Numbered from the stretch's first letter, positions 1-6,024 are shown. The stretch: DNA of 8,231 nucleotides from Bacteroidales bacterium (GCA_017551425.1 JAFZLQ010000086.1:1-8231), one strand, 5' to 3'. Made by a program: numbers and translations. The notes: generated by a model from the sequence alone, not told the origin.

Positions 1-183
1 ATCCAGAAGTACATCGAGGAGAACGGCTACGAGCTCATCTCCGGCGGCTTCGAGCAGATCCCCAACGTAGATCTCAAGGACGTCACCGCAGAGCAGCGCG
101 CCACCCTCGACAAGCTCACCGGTTTGCTCGAGGACGACGAAGACGTCACGAACGTATACACGACGATGAAGCCCGAAGAGTAG
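1..183 (+). CDS. yebC: YebC/PmpR (TACO1) family protein, C-terminal end only
   Basis: Only the last 60 codons are in the window; the gene starts upstream. The frame is open from base 1 to the TAG at 181-183. The visible end has the YebC C-terminal pattern: a glycine-tyrosine turn (ENGYEL), a segment of the type FEQIPNV, a helix-like stretch ending in an acidic run, then DDEDVTNVYT close to the stop. That last block is the most conserved part of this family's C terminus. YebC/TACO1 proteins were long listed as transcriptional regulators; more recent work links them to translation of difficult sequences on the ribosome. They are cytoplasmic and usually about 240 residues long. A 22-bp tandem repeat begins at the base after the stop, and a probable terminator lies about 120 bp downstream. 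The family call is firm; which paralogue it is cannot be told from this fragment. Confidence 0.9.
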   Translation: MQKYIEENGYELISGGFEQIPNVDLKDVTAEQRATLDKLTGLLEDDEDVTNVYTTMKPEE

Positions 184-293
184 CTTCCTGTCATTCTGAA
201 CGCAGCTTCCTGTCATTCTGAACGCAGTTTCCTGTCATTCTGAACGCAGCTTCCTGTCATTCTGAACGCAGCTTCCTGTCATTCTGAACGCAG
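184..293. repeat. Five tandem copies of a 22-bp unit
   Basis: Five head-to-tail copies lie at 184-205, 206-227, 228-249, 250-271 and 272-293. Each reads CTTCCTGTCATT followed by CTGAACGCAG. The only difference is a T instead of C at the first base of copy 3 (228). The array starts at the base after the yebC stop codon. The last copy continues into TGAAGAATCT (294-303), which gives ATTCT (281-285) and AGAAT (297-301) as a short inverted repeat. From memory, the extended last copy resembles a scattered intergenic repeat common in bacterial drafts (GTCATTCTGAGCGAAGCG followed by AAGAATCT); I could not check this. The earlier four copies would then be truncated, amplified versions. No reading frame here looks real. 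Confidence 0.95.
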
Positions 294-306
294 TGAAGAA
301 TCTAAT

Positions 307-341
307 AAGCGGTACGCACTCGTGCGCGCCGCTTTTCTTTT
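307..341 (+). terminator. Probable rho-independent terminator of yebC
   Basis: AAGCGG (307-312) pairs with CCGCTT (329-334). Inside it, after a 2x2 internal mismatch, CGCA (315-318) pairs with TGCG (323-326) around a CTCG loop. The stem is followed on the plus strand by TTCTTTT (335-341). No comparable T-run follows on the minus strand, so it is oriented to end transcription coming from yebC. It is not placed to serve the minus-strand GSCFA gene that ends at 491. Confidence 0.6.
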
Positions 342-363
342 GCCGCTGCTGCTGTTGCGCTCC

Positions 364-464
364 GCTGGCAGCTGTTTCTCCATCCTCGCTACGCTCGCCC
401 TCCCACTTCGTGGGCCCCTCCCTCTACAAGCGAGGGTGCTTACGATTGCGAAACAGCAACCAGC
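364..464. repeat. Imperfect nested inverted repeat of about 100 bp
   Basis: Four pairs of complementary segments are nested about a centre near 408-414. GCTGG (364-368) pairs with CCAGC (460-464). GCTGTTTC (371-378) pairs with GAAACAGC (450-457). CCTCGCT (384-390) pairs with AGCGAGG (429-435). CCCAC (402-406) pairs with GTGGG (410-414) around a TTC loop. A competing local hairpin is CCCTC (420-424) with GAGGG (432-436). The element lies in the gap between yebC and the 3' end of the minus-strand GSCFA gene. It has no T-run, so it is not a standard terminator. It could be a palindromic interspersed repeat or an mRNA 3'-end stabilising structure; the sequence does not decide. Confidence 0.55.
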
Positions 465-490
465 CTCCCCTTGACCAACATCCGAAGCGG

Positions 491-1327
491 CTACTGCAGA
501 TTCGGGCGGTGGGATGCCTGGCGCGCCGCTTTTTCGCTGGCGGCGATGGCGTCAAGCTCGGCGGGTGAGACGCAGGAGTCCAGGAACCGTTCCCAGATGT
601 AGGAGATGGCGGCGGGGGATGGGTGGACGAGGTCGTCGGCGTAGAAGCGGTAGTCGCGGAGTTCGTCCATCATTATCTCGTAAGCCGGAAAGTAGTTCCC
701 GACGGTCTCGGCGGCCAAGAGCAGGCGGGCTTTGCTGACGCTGTTGGCGTGGGCTCCGTCTCCGAGGTGGCGTATGGGCGAGACGGTAAGGAGAATCTCC
801 TTTTCGGGGTGTGCGTCGGCGATGGCGCGAAGGCAGCCGGCGCTTTGCTCCACGGTAAGCATTTCCCGGGTGAATTCACCGGCGGGACGCTTGAGGCAGT
901 TGGACACAATCTGCCCTTCGTGGCGCCAGACGAACGAGGTTCCAAGGGTCAGGACGAGGCGGTTGGCGCTTCTCCAGAACTCCCTGGCTTCCAGGAGCTT
1001 GGCGTTTGCGTTCAACAGGAATTCTTCAGCGGCGGTGCGGGCAAATGAAGTGTGGTGTTCGAAGGAGCAGATGCGCCCTGCCCCGGCTCCCATGGGAACG
1101 CAGTCTTCCGGGCCGAAGAGGGCCTCTCCGTCGAGCCTCCTGACTGCCTGCAGAAGCGAGCCCGGATTGTACAGGGTGCCGAACGGATTGACCAGCACGT
1201 CGAATCCGGCGGCTTTCATCTTTTCCCCTATGGAGTCTGCAAAGCAGCTGCCCAGAAGGACTATGCGGTCGTTCAGGGAGAAGCGGTGCGCGAGCGGCGT
1301 CACGCTTACCTGCGAAAAGAATTTCAT
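491..1327 (-). CDS. GSCFA-domain protein, predicted SGNH-type hydrolase fold
   Basis: This 278-residue protein carries the signature that names the GSCFA family, LLGSCFAD at residues 24-31, followed by VNPFGTLYNP (46-55). The family is common in Bacteroidetes and, to my knowledge, belongs to the SGNH hydrolase/lipase-esterase clan. On that model Ser27 would be the nucleophile, and Asp232 and His235 in DDLVHPS (231-237) the other catalytic residues. LTLGTSF (126-132) and SPIRH (183-187) are also typical blocks. No signal peptide or membrane segment is seen, so a cytoplasmic site is likely. The substrate is unknown; acyl or acetyl groups on cell-envelope glycans are a guess. The start at 1327 (MKFFSQ) is preferred over an upstream in-frame ATG at 1417, because the extra 30 residues are basic, low-quality and lie inside the divergent gene. 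A weak promoter box on this strand (TATCTTCG, 1353-1360) fits that start. Confidence 0.85.
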   Translation of the reverse strand: MKFFSQVSVTPLAHRFSLNDRIVLLGSCFADSIGEKMKAAGFDVLVNPFGTLYNPGSLLQAVRRLDGEALFGPEDCVPMGAGAGRICSFEHHTSFARTAAEEFLLNANAKLLEAREFWRSANRLVLTLGTSFVWRHEGQIVSNCLKRPAGEFTREMLTVEQSAGCLRAIADAHPEKEILLTVSPIRHLGDGAHANSVSKARLLLAAETVGNYFPAYEIMMDELRDYRFYADDLVHPSPAAISYIWERFLDSCVSPAELDAIAASEKAARQASHRPNLQ

Positions 1328-1344
1328 TTGTCTGGCGAATTTGT

Positions 1345-1352
1345 TATTTTTG
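1345..1352 (+). promoter_or_regulatory. Bacteroidetes -7 promoter box (TATTTTTG) for the 1360 gene
   Basis: TATTTTTG matches the Bacteroidetes housekeeping -7 consensus TAnnTTTG exactly. It sits in the 32-bp gap between two divergent start codons. Only 7 bases separate it from the ATG at 1360, so the transcript would begin at or within a few bases of the start codon. A TTG at 1328-1330 lies 14 bases upstream, closer than the usual -33 spacing of roughly 19-21 bases, so a standard -33 box is not clear. No Shine-Dalgarno sequence is present, as is usual in this phylum. Confidence 0.55.
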
Positions 1353-1359
1353 CGAAGAT

Positions 1360-2556
1360 ATGAAAAAAATCCTCTCGGTCGCACTCCTCTTCCTTTCCTG
1401 CGCGTTTGCCAACGCACAGAAGTTCGACTGGAACGCCGGTTTCGACTACCTCTTCAACAATTACGAATACGGCATCTCCCGCTATTTCGTGGGGGAGGAT
1501 TCTTACTACCCGTACCAGCACTCCCATACGCTTCACGGGGTACGTCTTACCCCGGAGGCAGGATTGCTGGTGGCGCAGTCGCCGTCCGTCTTCCACCGCC
1601 TGCGAGTGGGCATAGACGTGTTCAAGCAGATGGGGCAGGAGGTGGAGAACCTGGGCCTCTTCCGGGAGATGATCCTGTACTACAACATCGATGCATACCT
1701 TCCTGCTGGCGGGCACATCGAGGCCTGGGCTGGCTGTTTCCCGCGCAGGTTCAGCTCCGGCACCGGCTACCTCGGTCCCGTGTTCGACCTGGAAACCGCC
1801 TGGCTCGACCCGAACTTCGAGGGCTTCCTCATCAAATACAACAAGGATAAACGCCTGCGCGCGGAGCTCATCTTCGACTGGCCCGGCATGATAGGGGACG
1901 CCGCAAATCCGGACCGCCGCGAGCGTTTCCAGATACTTAGCGACGGCAGCTGGCGCTTTGCGGGGGACTTCTCCCTTGGCTGGACGGCATCGGTATATCA
2001 TATGTCCCGCTCGTATGCGCACAACAACGTGGTGGACTACGACATAGTCAACCCCAGGATCGAATGGACGCCCTTCAGCTGGATGGACGACCTGCGCCTG
2101 GAACTCGGAGGCCTGTTCACATATCAGTACGACAGGGCTTCCGGCTCCGCTCCGGTGTTCCCCATGGGCCTCTGGAGCCTGCAGAGCGTAAGCAAATGGC
2201 AGGTCAGCATCACCAACCGCTTCTACTGGGGCGACGACCTCATGCCCTTCTACGATTCGTCCTTCGAGGGTGAAACTTACGGCCGCAGCCTGTATCACGC
2301 CGAGCCCGGTTTCAAGACCCTCCACGATACGCCAAGCTGGTGCGACTGGCTCACGATTGCCTACCGCCCCCGCATCTCAAAGTGGCTCAGCCTCGACTTT
2401 GCCGTCACCCTGCATGCCGGCCAGCCGGACAAAGTGCTGGGATTCGGCGTGTTCCGAGGCTCCGACCAGCGTATAGGCGTAAGCATCGACTTTGACGCCC
2501 TCCGCCCCCAGGCACGCAAACCCAAGGCATCCGCCTCAAAAGGATACATATTATGA
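1360..2556 (+). CDS. Predicted outer-membrane beta-barrel protein of unknown function
   Basis: This 398-residue protein starts with a clear signal peptide: Lys2-Lys3, a hydrophobic core (about 4-17), and a signal peptidase I site after ANA, giving a mature protein from Gln20. Cys14 lies in the hydrophobic core but lacks a good lipobox, so a lipoprotein is less likely. The mature chain is rich in Tyr, Trp and Phe and shows alternating short strands separated by polar loops, for example around 104-126, 155-174, 198-214, 245-258, 278-290 and 330-352. That pattern suggests an outer-membrane beta-barrel. The C terminus is odd for a barrel: after the last strand (about 370-378) a basic tail of about 20 residues follows. 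I recognise no named family. Its stop codon overlaps the start of the metallophosphatase gene (ATGA, 2553-2556), so the two are surely co-transcribed and probably work in the same envelope pathway. A -7 promoter box lies just before the start. Confidence 0.75.
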   Translation: MKKILSVALLFLSCAFANAQKFDWNAGFDYLFNNYEYGISRYFVGEDSYYPYQHSHTLHGVRLTPEAGLLVAQSPSVFHRLRVGIDVFKQMGQEVENLGLFREMILYYNIDAYLPAGGHIEAWAGCFPRRFSSGTGYLGPVFDLETAWLDPNFEGFLIKYNKDKRLRAELIFDWPGMIGDAANPDRRERFQILSDGSWRFAGDFSLGWTASVYHMSRSYAHNNVVDYDIVNPRIEWTPFSWMDDLRLELGGLFTYQYDRASGSAPVFPMGLWSLQSVSKWQVSITNRFYWGDDLMPFYDSSFEGETYGRSLYHAEPGFKTLHDTPSWCDWLTIAYRPRISKWLSLDFAVTLHAGQPDKVLGFGVFRGSDQRIGVSIDFDALRPQARKPKASASKGYIL

Positions 2557-4262
2557 GAAGACTCGCCGCAGCCCTCCTGCTGCTTTCGCTCCCCGTGCTT
2601 GCGTTCGCAGGCAAGCGTAACGAAATCCACATCGTCACCACGGGAGACATCCACGGTTCCTATTTCAACCGTCCGTATGTCCAGGGTGCCCGCAGCCGCA
2701 CCAGCCTGATGAGCGTAAAACACTATGTGGACAGCCTACGGGCGGCGGTCGGGCCGGGCAACGTGATACTGCTTGACGCCGGCGATATCCTCCAGGGCGA
2801 CAACGCCTCCTACTACTTCAACTACGTTGCGACCGGAGAGCCCCACGTCTATCCGCGCATTGCAAAATACATGGGGTACGACGCCTGCACCCTGGGCAAC
2901 CACGACATAGAGACGGGGCATCCCGTTTACGACCGGGTGTATGCACAGATGACGGAGCTCGGCATCCCGTGGCTCGGCGGAAACGCGCTCAAGCCGGACG
3001 GAAGCCTGTATTTCCGGGAGTACGTGGTGCTTCGGAAGGGCGGGCGAAAGATCCTGGTGATGGGATACAACAACGCCAACATAGACCACTGGCTTGCCGA
3101 GGAGCTCTGGAGCGGCATGTCGCACCTGTCGCTCATACCATACGTCCAACAGCGGGTCGATGCCCTCCGCGCCAGCGTCAAGCCCGATGCCGTAGTCGTA
3201 CTGGTGCATTCAGGCACGGGCAAGGGCGACGGGTCGGTCCTGGAGAACCAGGGGCTCGACCTCTTCGGCACCCTGCACGGGGTTGACGTCCTTATATGCG
3301 CCCATGACCATCAGCCCGCGACTTTCGAGAGTCCGCAGATGGTGATGGTTGACGGCGGCGCGCGCTGCGGCAACGTGGGACACGCGGTGCTGGGCTTCCG
3401 CTGCGGCAGGGTCTCCTCCCGCAGCGCGGAGGTTGTACGCATGAACAGGAATCTCGTTGACGAGGCCATGGTGCAGGCGTTCGACGCCGAGTTCCAGGCG
3501 GTCAAAGAGTTCACCAACCGCAAGGTGGGATCGCTCGGGGTGACGCTCCGCAGCCGCGAGGCCTATTCCGGCATGTGCCCATACATCGATATACTTCAGA
3601 CCGTACAGCTCGCCGCCAGCGGGGCTGACCTTTCCCTTGCCGCGCCGCTGTCTTTCGACAGTTCCGTGCCCGCGGGCCCCGTGGTCTTCGACGACATGTT
3701 CAAGATCTATCCCTTCGAGAACCAGCTGTACGTGCTGAAGATGAGCGGACGCGAGTTCAAGGCGATGCTGGAGTACTCGTACGACAAGTGGATAACCGCA
3801 CCCGGCGAGCACCTGCTGGCCATCCAGAAGAAGGCCGATGCCCGAACGGGCGCAGACAGATGGTCCTTTGTCAACCGCAGCTACAACTTCGATTCTGCCG
3901 CCGGCATAGTGTATTCGGTCGATGTGACAAGGCCGGCGGGAAGCCGCGTGTGCATAGGGTCGTTCGCCGACGGCCGCCCCTTCGACGAAGATGCCACCTA
4001 CCGCGTCGCCATGACGTCCTATCGCGCCAACGGAGGCGGCTCGCTGCTTACCGACGGCGCCGGCATCCCTCACGAAGAGCTTGCCTCGCGCGTGCTGGCC
4101 AAACTCCCGGAGGTGCGCGACCTCATCTATCAGTTCATCAGGGACCACGGCACGGTGGATTCGCAGCTGATCTCCGACCGCAGCGTCCTGGGCAGCTGGA
4201 GCTTCGTACCCGAGAGTGTCGCATCTCCATTACTTGAATCTGATCTTGGCCTGCTTTTTTAG
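2553..4262 (+). CDS. Periplasmic metallophosphatase / 5'-nucleotidase family protein
   Basis: This 569-residue protein has an N-terminal signal peptide (1-19, cleavage after AFA), then a calcineurin-like metallophosphatase domain (about 24-290). Its metal-binding motifs are complete: GDIHG with Asp32 and His34, DAGD with Asp78, GNHD with Asn116 and His117, His219 in LVHSG, and His251 and His253 in CAHDHQ. A 5'-nucleotidase C-terminal domain follows (about 325-535), with YPFENQLYVLKMSG (386-399) and YRVAMTSYRANGGG (483-496). The layout is that of UshA-type periplasmic enzymes, which hydrolyse nucleotides or other phosphate esters using two metal ions. After the NGG turn the sequence is GSLL, not the GDGY/F that carries a base-stacking aromatic in classical 5'-nucleotidases, so the natural substrate is uncertain. 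The start overlaps the previous gene's stop, implying translational coupling. The last 33 bp overlap the convergent AraC-type gene. Confidence 0.9.
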   Translation: MRRLAAALLLLSLPVLAFAGKRNEIHIVTTGDIHGSYFNRPYVQGARSRTSLMSVKHYVDSLRAAVGPGNVILLDAGDILQGDNASYYFNYVATGEPHVYPRIAKYMGYDACTLGNHDIETGHPVYDRVYAQMTELGIPWLGGNALKPDGSLYFREYVVLRKGGRKILVMGYNNANIDHWLAEELWSGMSHLSLIPYVQQRVDALRASVKPDAVVVLVHSGTGKGDGSVLENQGLDLFGTLHGVDVLICAHDHQPATFESPQMVMVDGGARCGNVGHAVLGFRCGRVSSRSAEVVRMNRNLVDEAMVQAFDAEFQAVKEFTNRKVGSLGVTLRSREAYSGMCPYIDILQTVQLAASGADLSLAAPLSFDSSVPAGPVVFDDMFKIYPFENQLYVLKMSGREFKAMLEYSYDKWITAPGEHLLAIQKKADARTGADRWSFVNRSYNFDSAAGIVYSVDVTRPAGSRVCIGSFADGRPFDEDATYRVAMTSYRANGGGSLLTDGAGIPHEELASRVLAKLPEVRDLIYQFIRDHGTVDSQLISDRSVLGSWSFVPESVASPLLESDLGLLF

Positions 4263-4625
4263 CCGCCACTGGGCCGGGGTGACTCCGGTCAGGTCACGGA
4301 ACTGACGCTTGAAATTGCTTTTGTCGTTTATGCCCACGGCTTCTCCTATGAGTGCCGTGGGCGTTTTCCTGTCCCTTTTCAGCAGCAGTTTGGCCTCCTT
4401 TATGCGCACTTCCTTGCGCCATTGCAGGAAGCTCTTCCCGAAGTGCCTGCGGAAGATCCTGGACAGGTATTCCTTGTCTATCCCGAGCGCCTCCGAGACT
4501 TCGTCCAGCGTGGCGTCCTCGGTCCAGCGCCGCTCCCTGATCCACTGCCTCACTATGGCCATGGTGCGTCTCCGGCGTTCTTCGGACCGGCATGCCTTTA
4601 ATTTGTTGAAGATTTTTACTTTCAT
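4230..4625 (-). CDS. Small AraC-family DNA-binding protein (HTH domain only)
   Basis: This 131-residue protein is almost entirely an AraC/XylS DNA-binding domain with its two helix-turn-helix units. The first is TLDEVSEALGIDKEYLSRIF (39-58), followed by RRHFGKSFLQWRKEVRIKEAK (59-79). The second is GEAVGINDKSNFKRQFRDLTG (94-114), followed by VTPAQWR, the usual family ending. Ahead of it is only a short basic segment (1-25), so there is no ligand-binding, receiver or membrane sensor domain. It would be a cytoplasmic transcription factor controlled by its own level or by a partner. It diverges from ffh across 44 bp, and its 3' end overlaps the metallophosphatase gene by 33 bp. Either neighbour or its own promoter could be a target, but nothing in the sequence shows it. 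I found no good -7 box on this strand. The family is certain; the regulon is unknown. Confidence 0.9.
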   Translation of the reverse strand: MKVKIFNKLKACRSEERRRRTMAIVRQWIRERRWTEDATLDEVSEALGIDKEYLSRIFRRHFGKSFLQWRKEVRIKEAKLLLKRDRKTPTALIGEAVGINDKSNFKRQFRDLTGVTPAQWRLKKQAKIRFK

Positions 4626-4635
4626 GACTTTTTAG

Positions 4636-4643
4636 TAAATTTG
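4636..4643 (+). promoter_or_regulatory. Bacteroidetes -7 promoter box (TAAATTTG) for ffh
   Basis: TAAATTTG matches TAnnTTTG exactly, in the 44-bp gap between the divergent AraC-type gene and ffh. The box ends 26 bases before the ffh ATG, leaving a short leader of about 20 bases. A run of T at 4613-4617 is at about the right distance for the -33 element but lacks the expected G. The leader is A/T-rich and has no Shine-Dalgarno sequence. Confidence 0.6.
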
Positions 4644-4669
4644 TGGGTTAATTAATACAGAGCGTAAAC

Positions 4670-5989
4670 ATGTTTGACAATCTCTCGGAACGGCTTGAGC
4701 GCTCCTTCAAGATCCTGAAGGGTGAAGGTAAGATCAGCGAAATAAATATAGCAGAAACCCTTAAAGATATAAGGCGCGCCCTGCTCGACGCGGACGTAAG
4801 TTACAAGGTGGCAAAGGATTTCTGCGACAGGGTAAAGCAGAAAGCCCTCGGCAGCAACGTGCTCACGGCAGTGAAGCCCCAGCAGATGATGGTCAAGATC
4901 GTGCACGACGAGCTCGCCGATTTCATGGGCTCGGAGCATGCGGAACTTAACCTCAAGGGCTCTCCTGCGGTCATACTCGTTGCCGGTCTGAACGGTTCCG
5001 GTAAGACTACCCTGAGCGGCAAGCTCGCCCTTCATCTCAAGAGCAAGAAGGGCCGCAAGGTGCTGCTCGCCGCATGCGACACCTTCCGTCCCGCCGCCAT
5101 AGACCAGCTCAAGACGCTGGCGGAGCAGGTCGGCGTGCCGGTCTATTCGGAAGAAGGGGAGAAGGATCCCGTGAAGGTCGCCCGGGGAGCCGTCGCCAAG
5201 GCACGTGCTGAGGGCTTCAACGTGGTGATTGTCGATACCGCCGGCCGTCTCGTGGTGGACCAGGAACTCATGCAGGAGATCCGTACGCTCCACAGCGCCC
5301 TGCAGCCCGACGAAAGCCTCTTCGTGGTTGACGCCATGACGGGCCAGGACGCAGTGGAAAGCGCCAGGGCCTTCAACGAGGCCATAGACTACGACGGCGT
5401 AGTGCTCACCAAGATGGACGGAGACACCCGCGGCGGCGCCGCCCTTTCCATAAAGGCGGTAACCGGCAAGCCCATCAAGTTCGTGAGCACCGGAGAGAAG
5501 ATGGAGGCGCTGGACGTGTTCTATCCCGCCCGCGTGGCAGACCGCATACTCGGCATGGGCGACGTGGTCTCCCTGGTAGAGAAAGCGCAGGAACAGTTCG
5601 ACGAGAAACAGGCTCGCGAACTGCATAAGAAGATAGCCCGCAACCAGTTCACTTTCAATGACTTCTATGAGCAGATAAAGCAGGTGCAGAAGATGGGTTC
5701 CGCAAAGGATCTCATGGGCATGCTGCCTGGCATGGACAAGGCGCTCAAAGACGTGGACATACCGGAAGACGCCTTCAAGCCTACAGAAGCCATAATACAG
5801 TCCATGACCCCTTACGAGAAGGAGCATCCCGAGTGCCTCAACGGCTCTCGCCGCCAGCGCATCGCCCGCGGTTCCGGCACCTCCCTCGCAGACGTCAACA
5901 AGCTCATCAAGCAGTTCGAGCAGACCCGCAAGATGATGAAGATGGCCATGGACGGTTCCCTGAGGCAACGTCTTAAGGGCTGGCGTTAG
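4670..5989 (+). CDS. ffh: Signal recognition particle protein Ffh (SRP54)
   Basis: Ffh is the GTPase that, with SRP RNA, binds signal sequences of nascent membrane proteins and delivers the ribosome to FtsY at the inner membrane. The 439 residues are full length for Bacteroidetes. The N domain helix bundle covers about 1-95, with the family motif RRALLDADV at 35-43. The G domain (about 98-300) has G1 GLNGSGKTT (106-114), DTFRPAAIDQL (137-147), DTAGR (189-193), TKMDGDTRGGAALS (247-260) and the closing GMGD (295-298). The methionine-rich M domain (about 325-430) holds GMLPGM (350-355), SMTPYE and the SRP RNA-binding segment NGSRRQRIARGSG (391-403). One oddity is Asn108 in G1, where bacterial Ffh usually has Gln. 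The start is the canonical MFDNLSERLE. The gene appears to have its own promoter and to be separate from the capsule genes that follow. Confidence 0.98.
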   Translation: MFDNLSERLERSFKILKGEGKISEINIAETLKDIRRALLDADVSYKVAKDFCDRVKQKALGSNVLTAVKPQQMMVKIVHDELADFMGSEHAELNLKGSPAVILVAGLNGSGKTTLSGKLALHLKSKKGRKVLLAACDTFRPAAIDQLKTLAEQVGVPVYSEEGEKDPVKVARGAVAKARAEGFNVVIVDTAGRLVVDQELMQEIRTLHSALQPDESLFVVDAMTGQDAVESARAFNEAIDYDGVVLTKMDGDTRGGAALSIKAVTGKPIKFVSTGEKMEALDVFYPARVADRILGMGDVVSLVEKAQEQFDEKQARELHKKIARNQFTFNDFYEQIKQVQKMGSAKDLMGMLPGMDKALKDVDIPEDAFKPTEAIIQSMTPYEKEHPECLNGSRRQRIARGSGTSLADVNKLIKQFEQTRKMMKMAMDGSLRQRLKGWR

Positions 5990-5995
5990 GAATTG

Positions 5996-6017
5996 CAAAA
6001 ATAAATTATTATTTTTG
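5996..6017. promoter_or_regulatory. Perfect 22-nt palindrome containing the -7 box of the 6025 gene
   Basis: CAAAAATAA (5996-6004) and TTATTTTTG (6009-6017) are exact reverse complements around ATTA (6005-6008). The right arm contains TATTTTTG (6010-6017), a perfect TAnnTTTG -7 box, ending 7 bases before the ATG at 6025. The left arm is the same box on the opposite strand, pointing back into ffh. TTG at 5993-5995 lies 14 bases before the right-hand box. The element lies just after the ffh stop and is the only thing in that 35-bp gap. It may serve as promoter, operator or both. As an RNA hairpin it would be A/U-only and a poor terminator. Confidence 0.55.
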
Positions 6018-6024
6018 TGAACTT

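Noticed and set aside
184..293. Tandem 22-bp array considered as a CRISPR array.
   Set aside because: The units are head-to-tail without spacers, and no cas-like gene is nearby.
293..568. A 91-codon open frame starting at the end of the tandem repeat.
   Set aside because: It runs through the terminator and inverted repeat, with Cys-, Arg- and Ser-rich translation and no promoter or homology clue.
1327..1417. Upstream in-frame ATG (1417) as the start of the GSCFA gene.
   Set aside because: The extra 30 residues are basic, precede the family's usual start and would overlap the signal peptide region of the divergent gene.
1401..1418. Cys14 of the beta-barrel protein considered as a lipoprotein cysteine.
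   Set aside because: The residues before it (Phe-Leu-Ser) are a poor lipobox, and a good signal peptidase I site follows at ANA/Q.
732..1850. A 372-codon open frame on the plus strand spanning the GSCFA gene and part of the beta-barrel gene.
   Set aside because: It crosses two supported genes in other frames and its arginine- and proline-rich translation has no domain.
1324..2325. A 333-codon open frame on the minus strand opposite the beta-barrel gene.
   Set aside because: The plus strand has a signal peptide, promoter box and coupled downstream gene; the minus frame shows no recognisable domain.
3210..4148. A 312-codon open frame on the minus strand inside the metallophosphatase gene.
   Set aside because: It lies fully within a gene whose domain motifs are complete; its translation is typical of an antisense shadow.
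4250..4262. T-run at 4255-4260 considered as a terminator for the metallophosphatase gene.
   Set aside because: No stable hairpin precedes it, and it lies inside the coding sequence of both overlapping genes.
4652..5998. A 448-codon open frame on the minus strand covering all of ffh.
   Set aside because: It is the mirror of a clear ffh gene in GC-rich DNA, and its translation (many His, Leu, Val, Gly) resembles no protein family.
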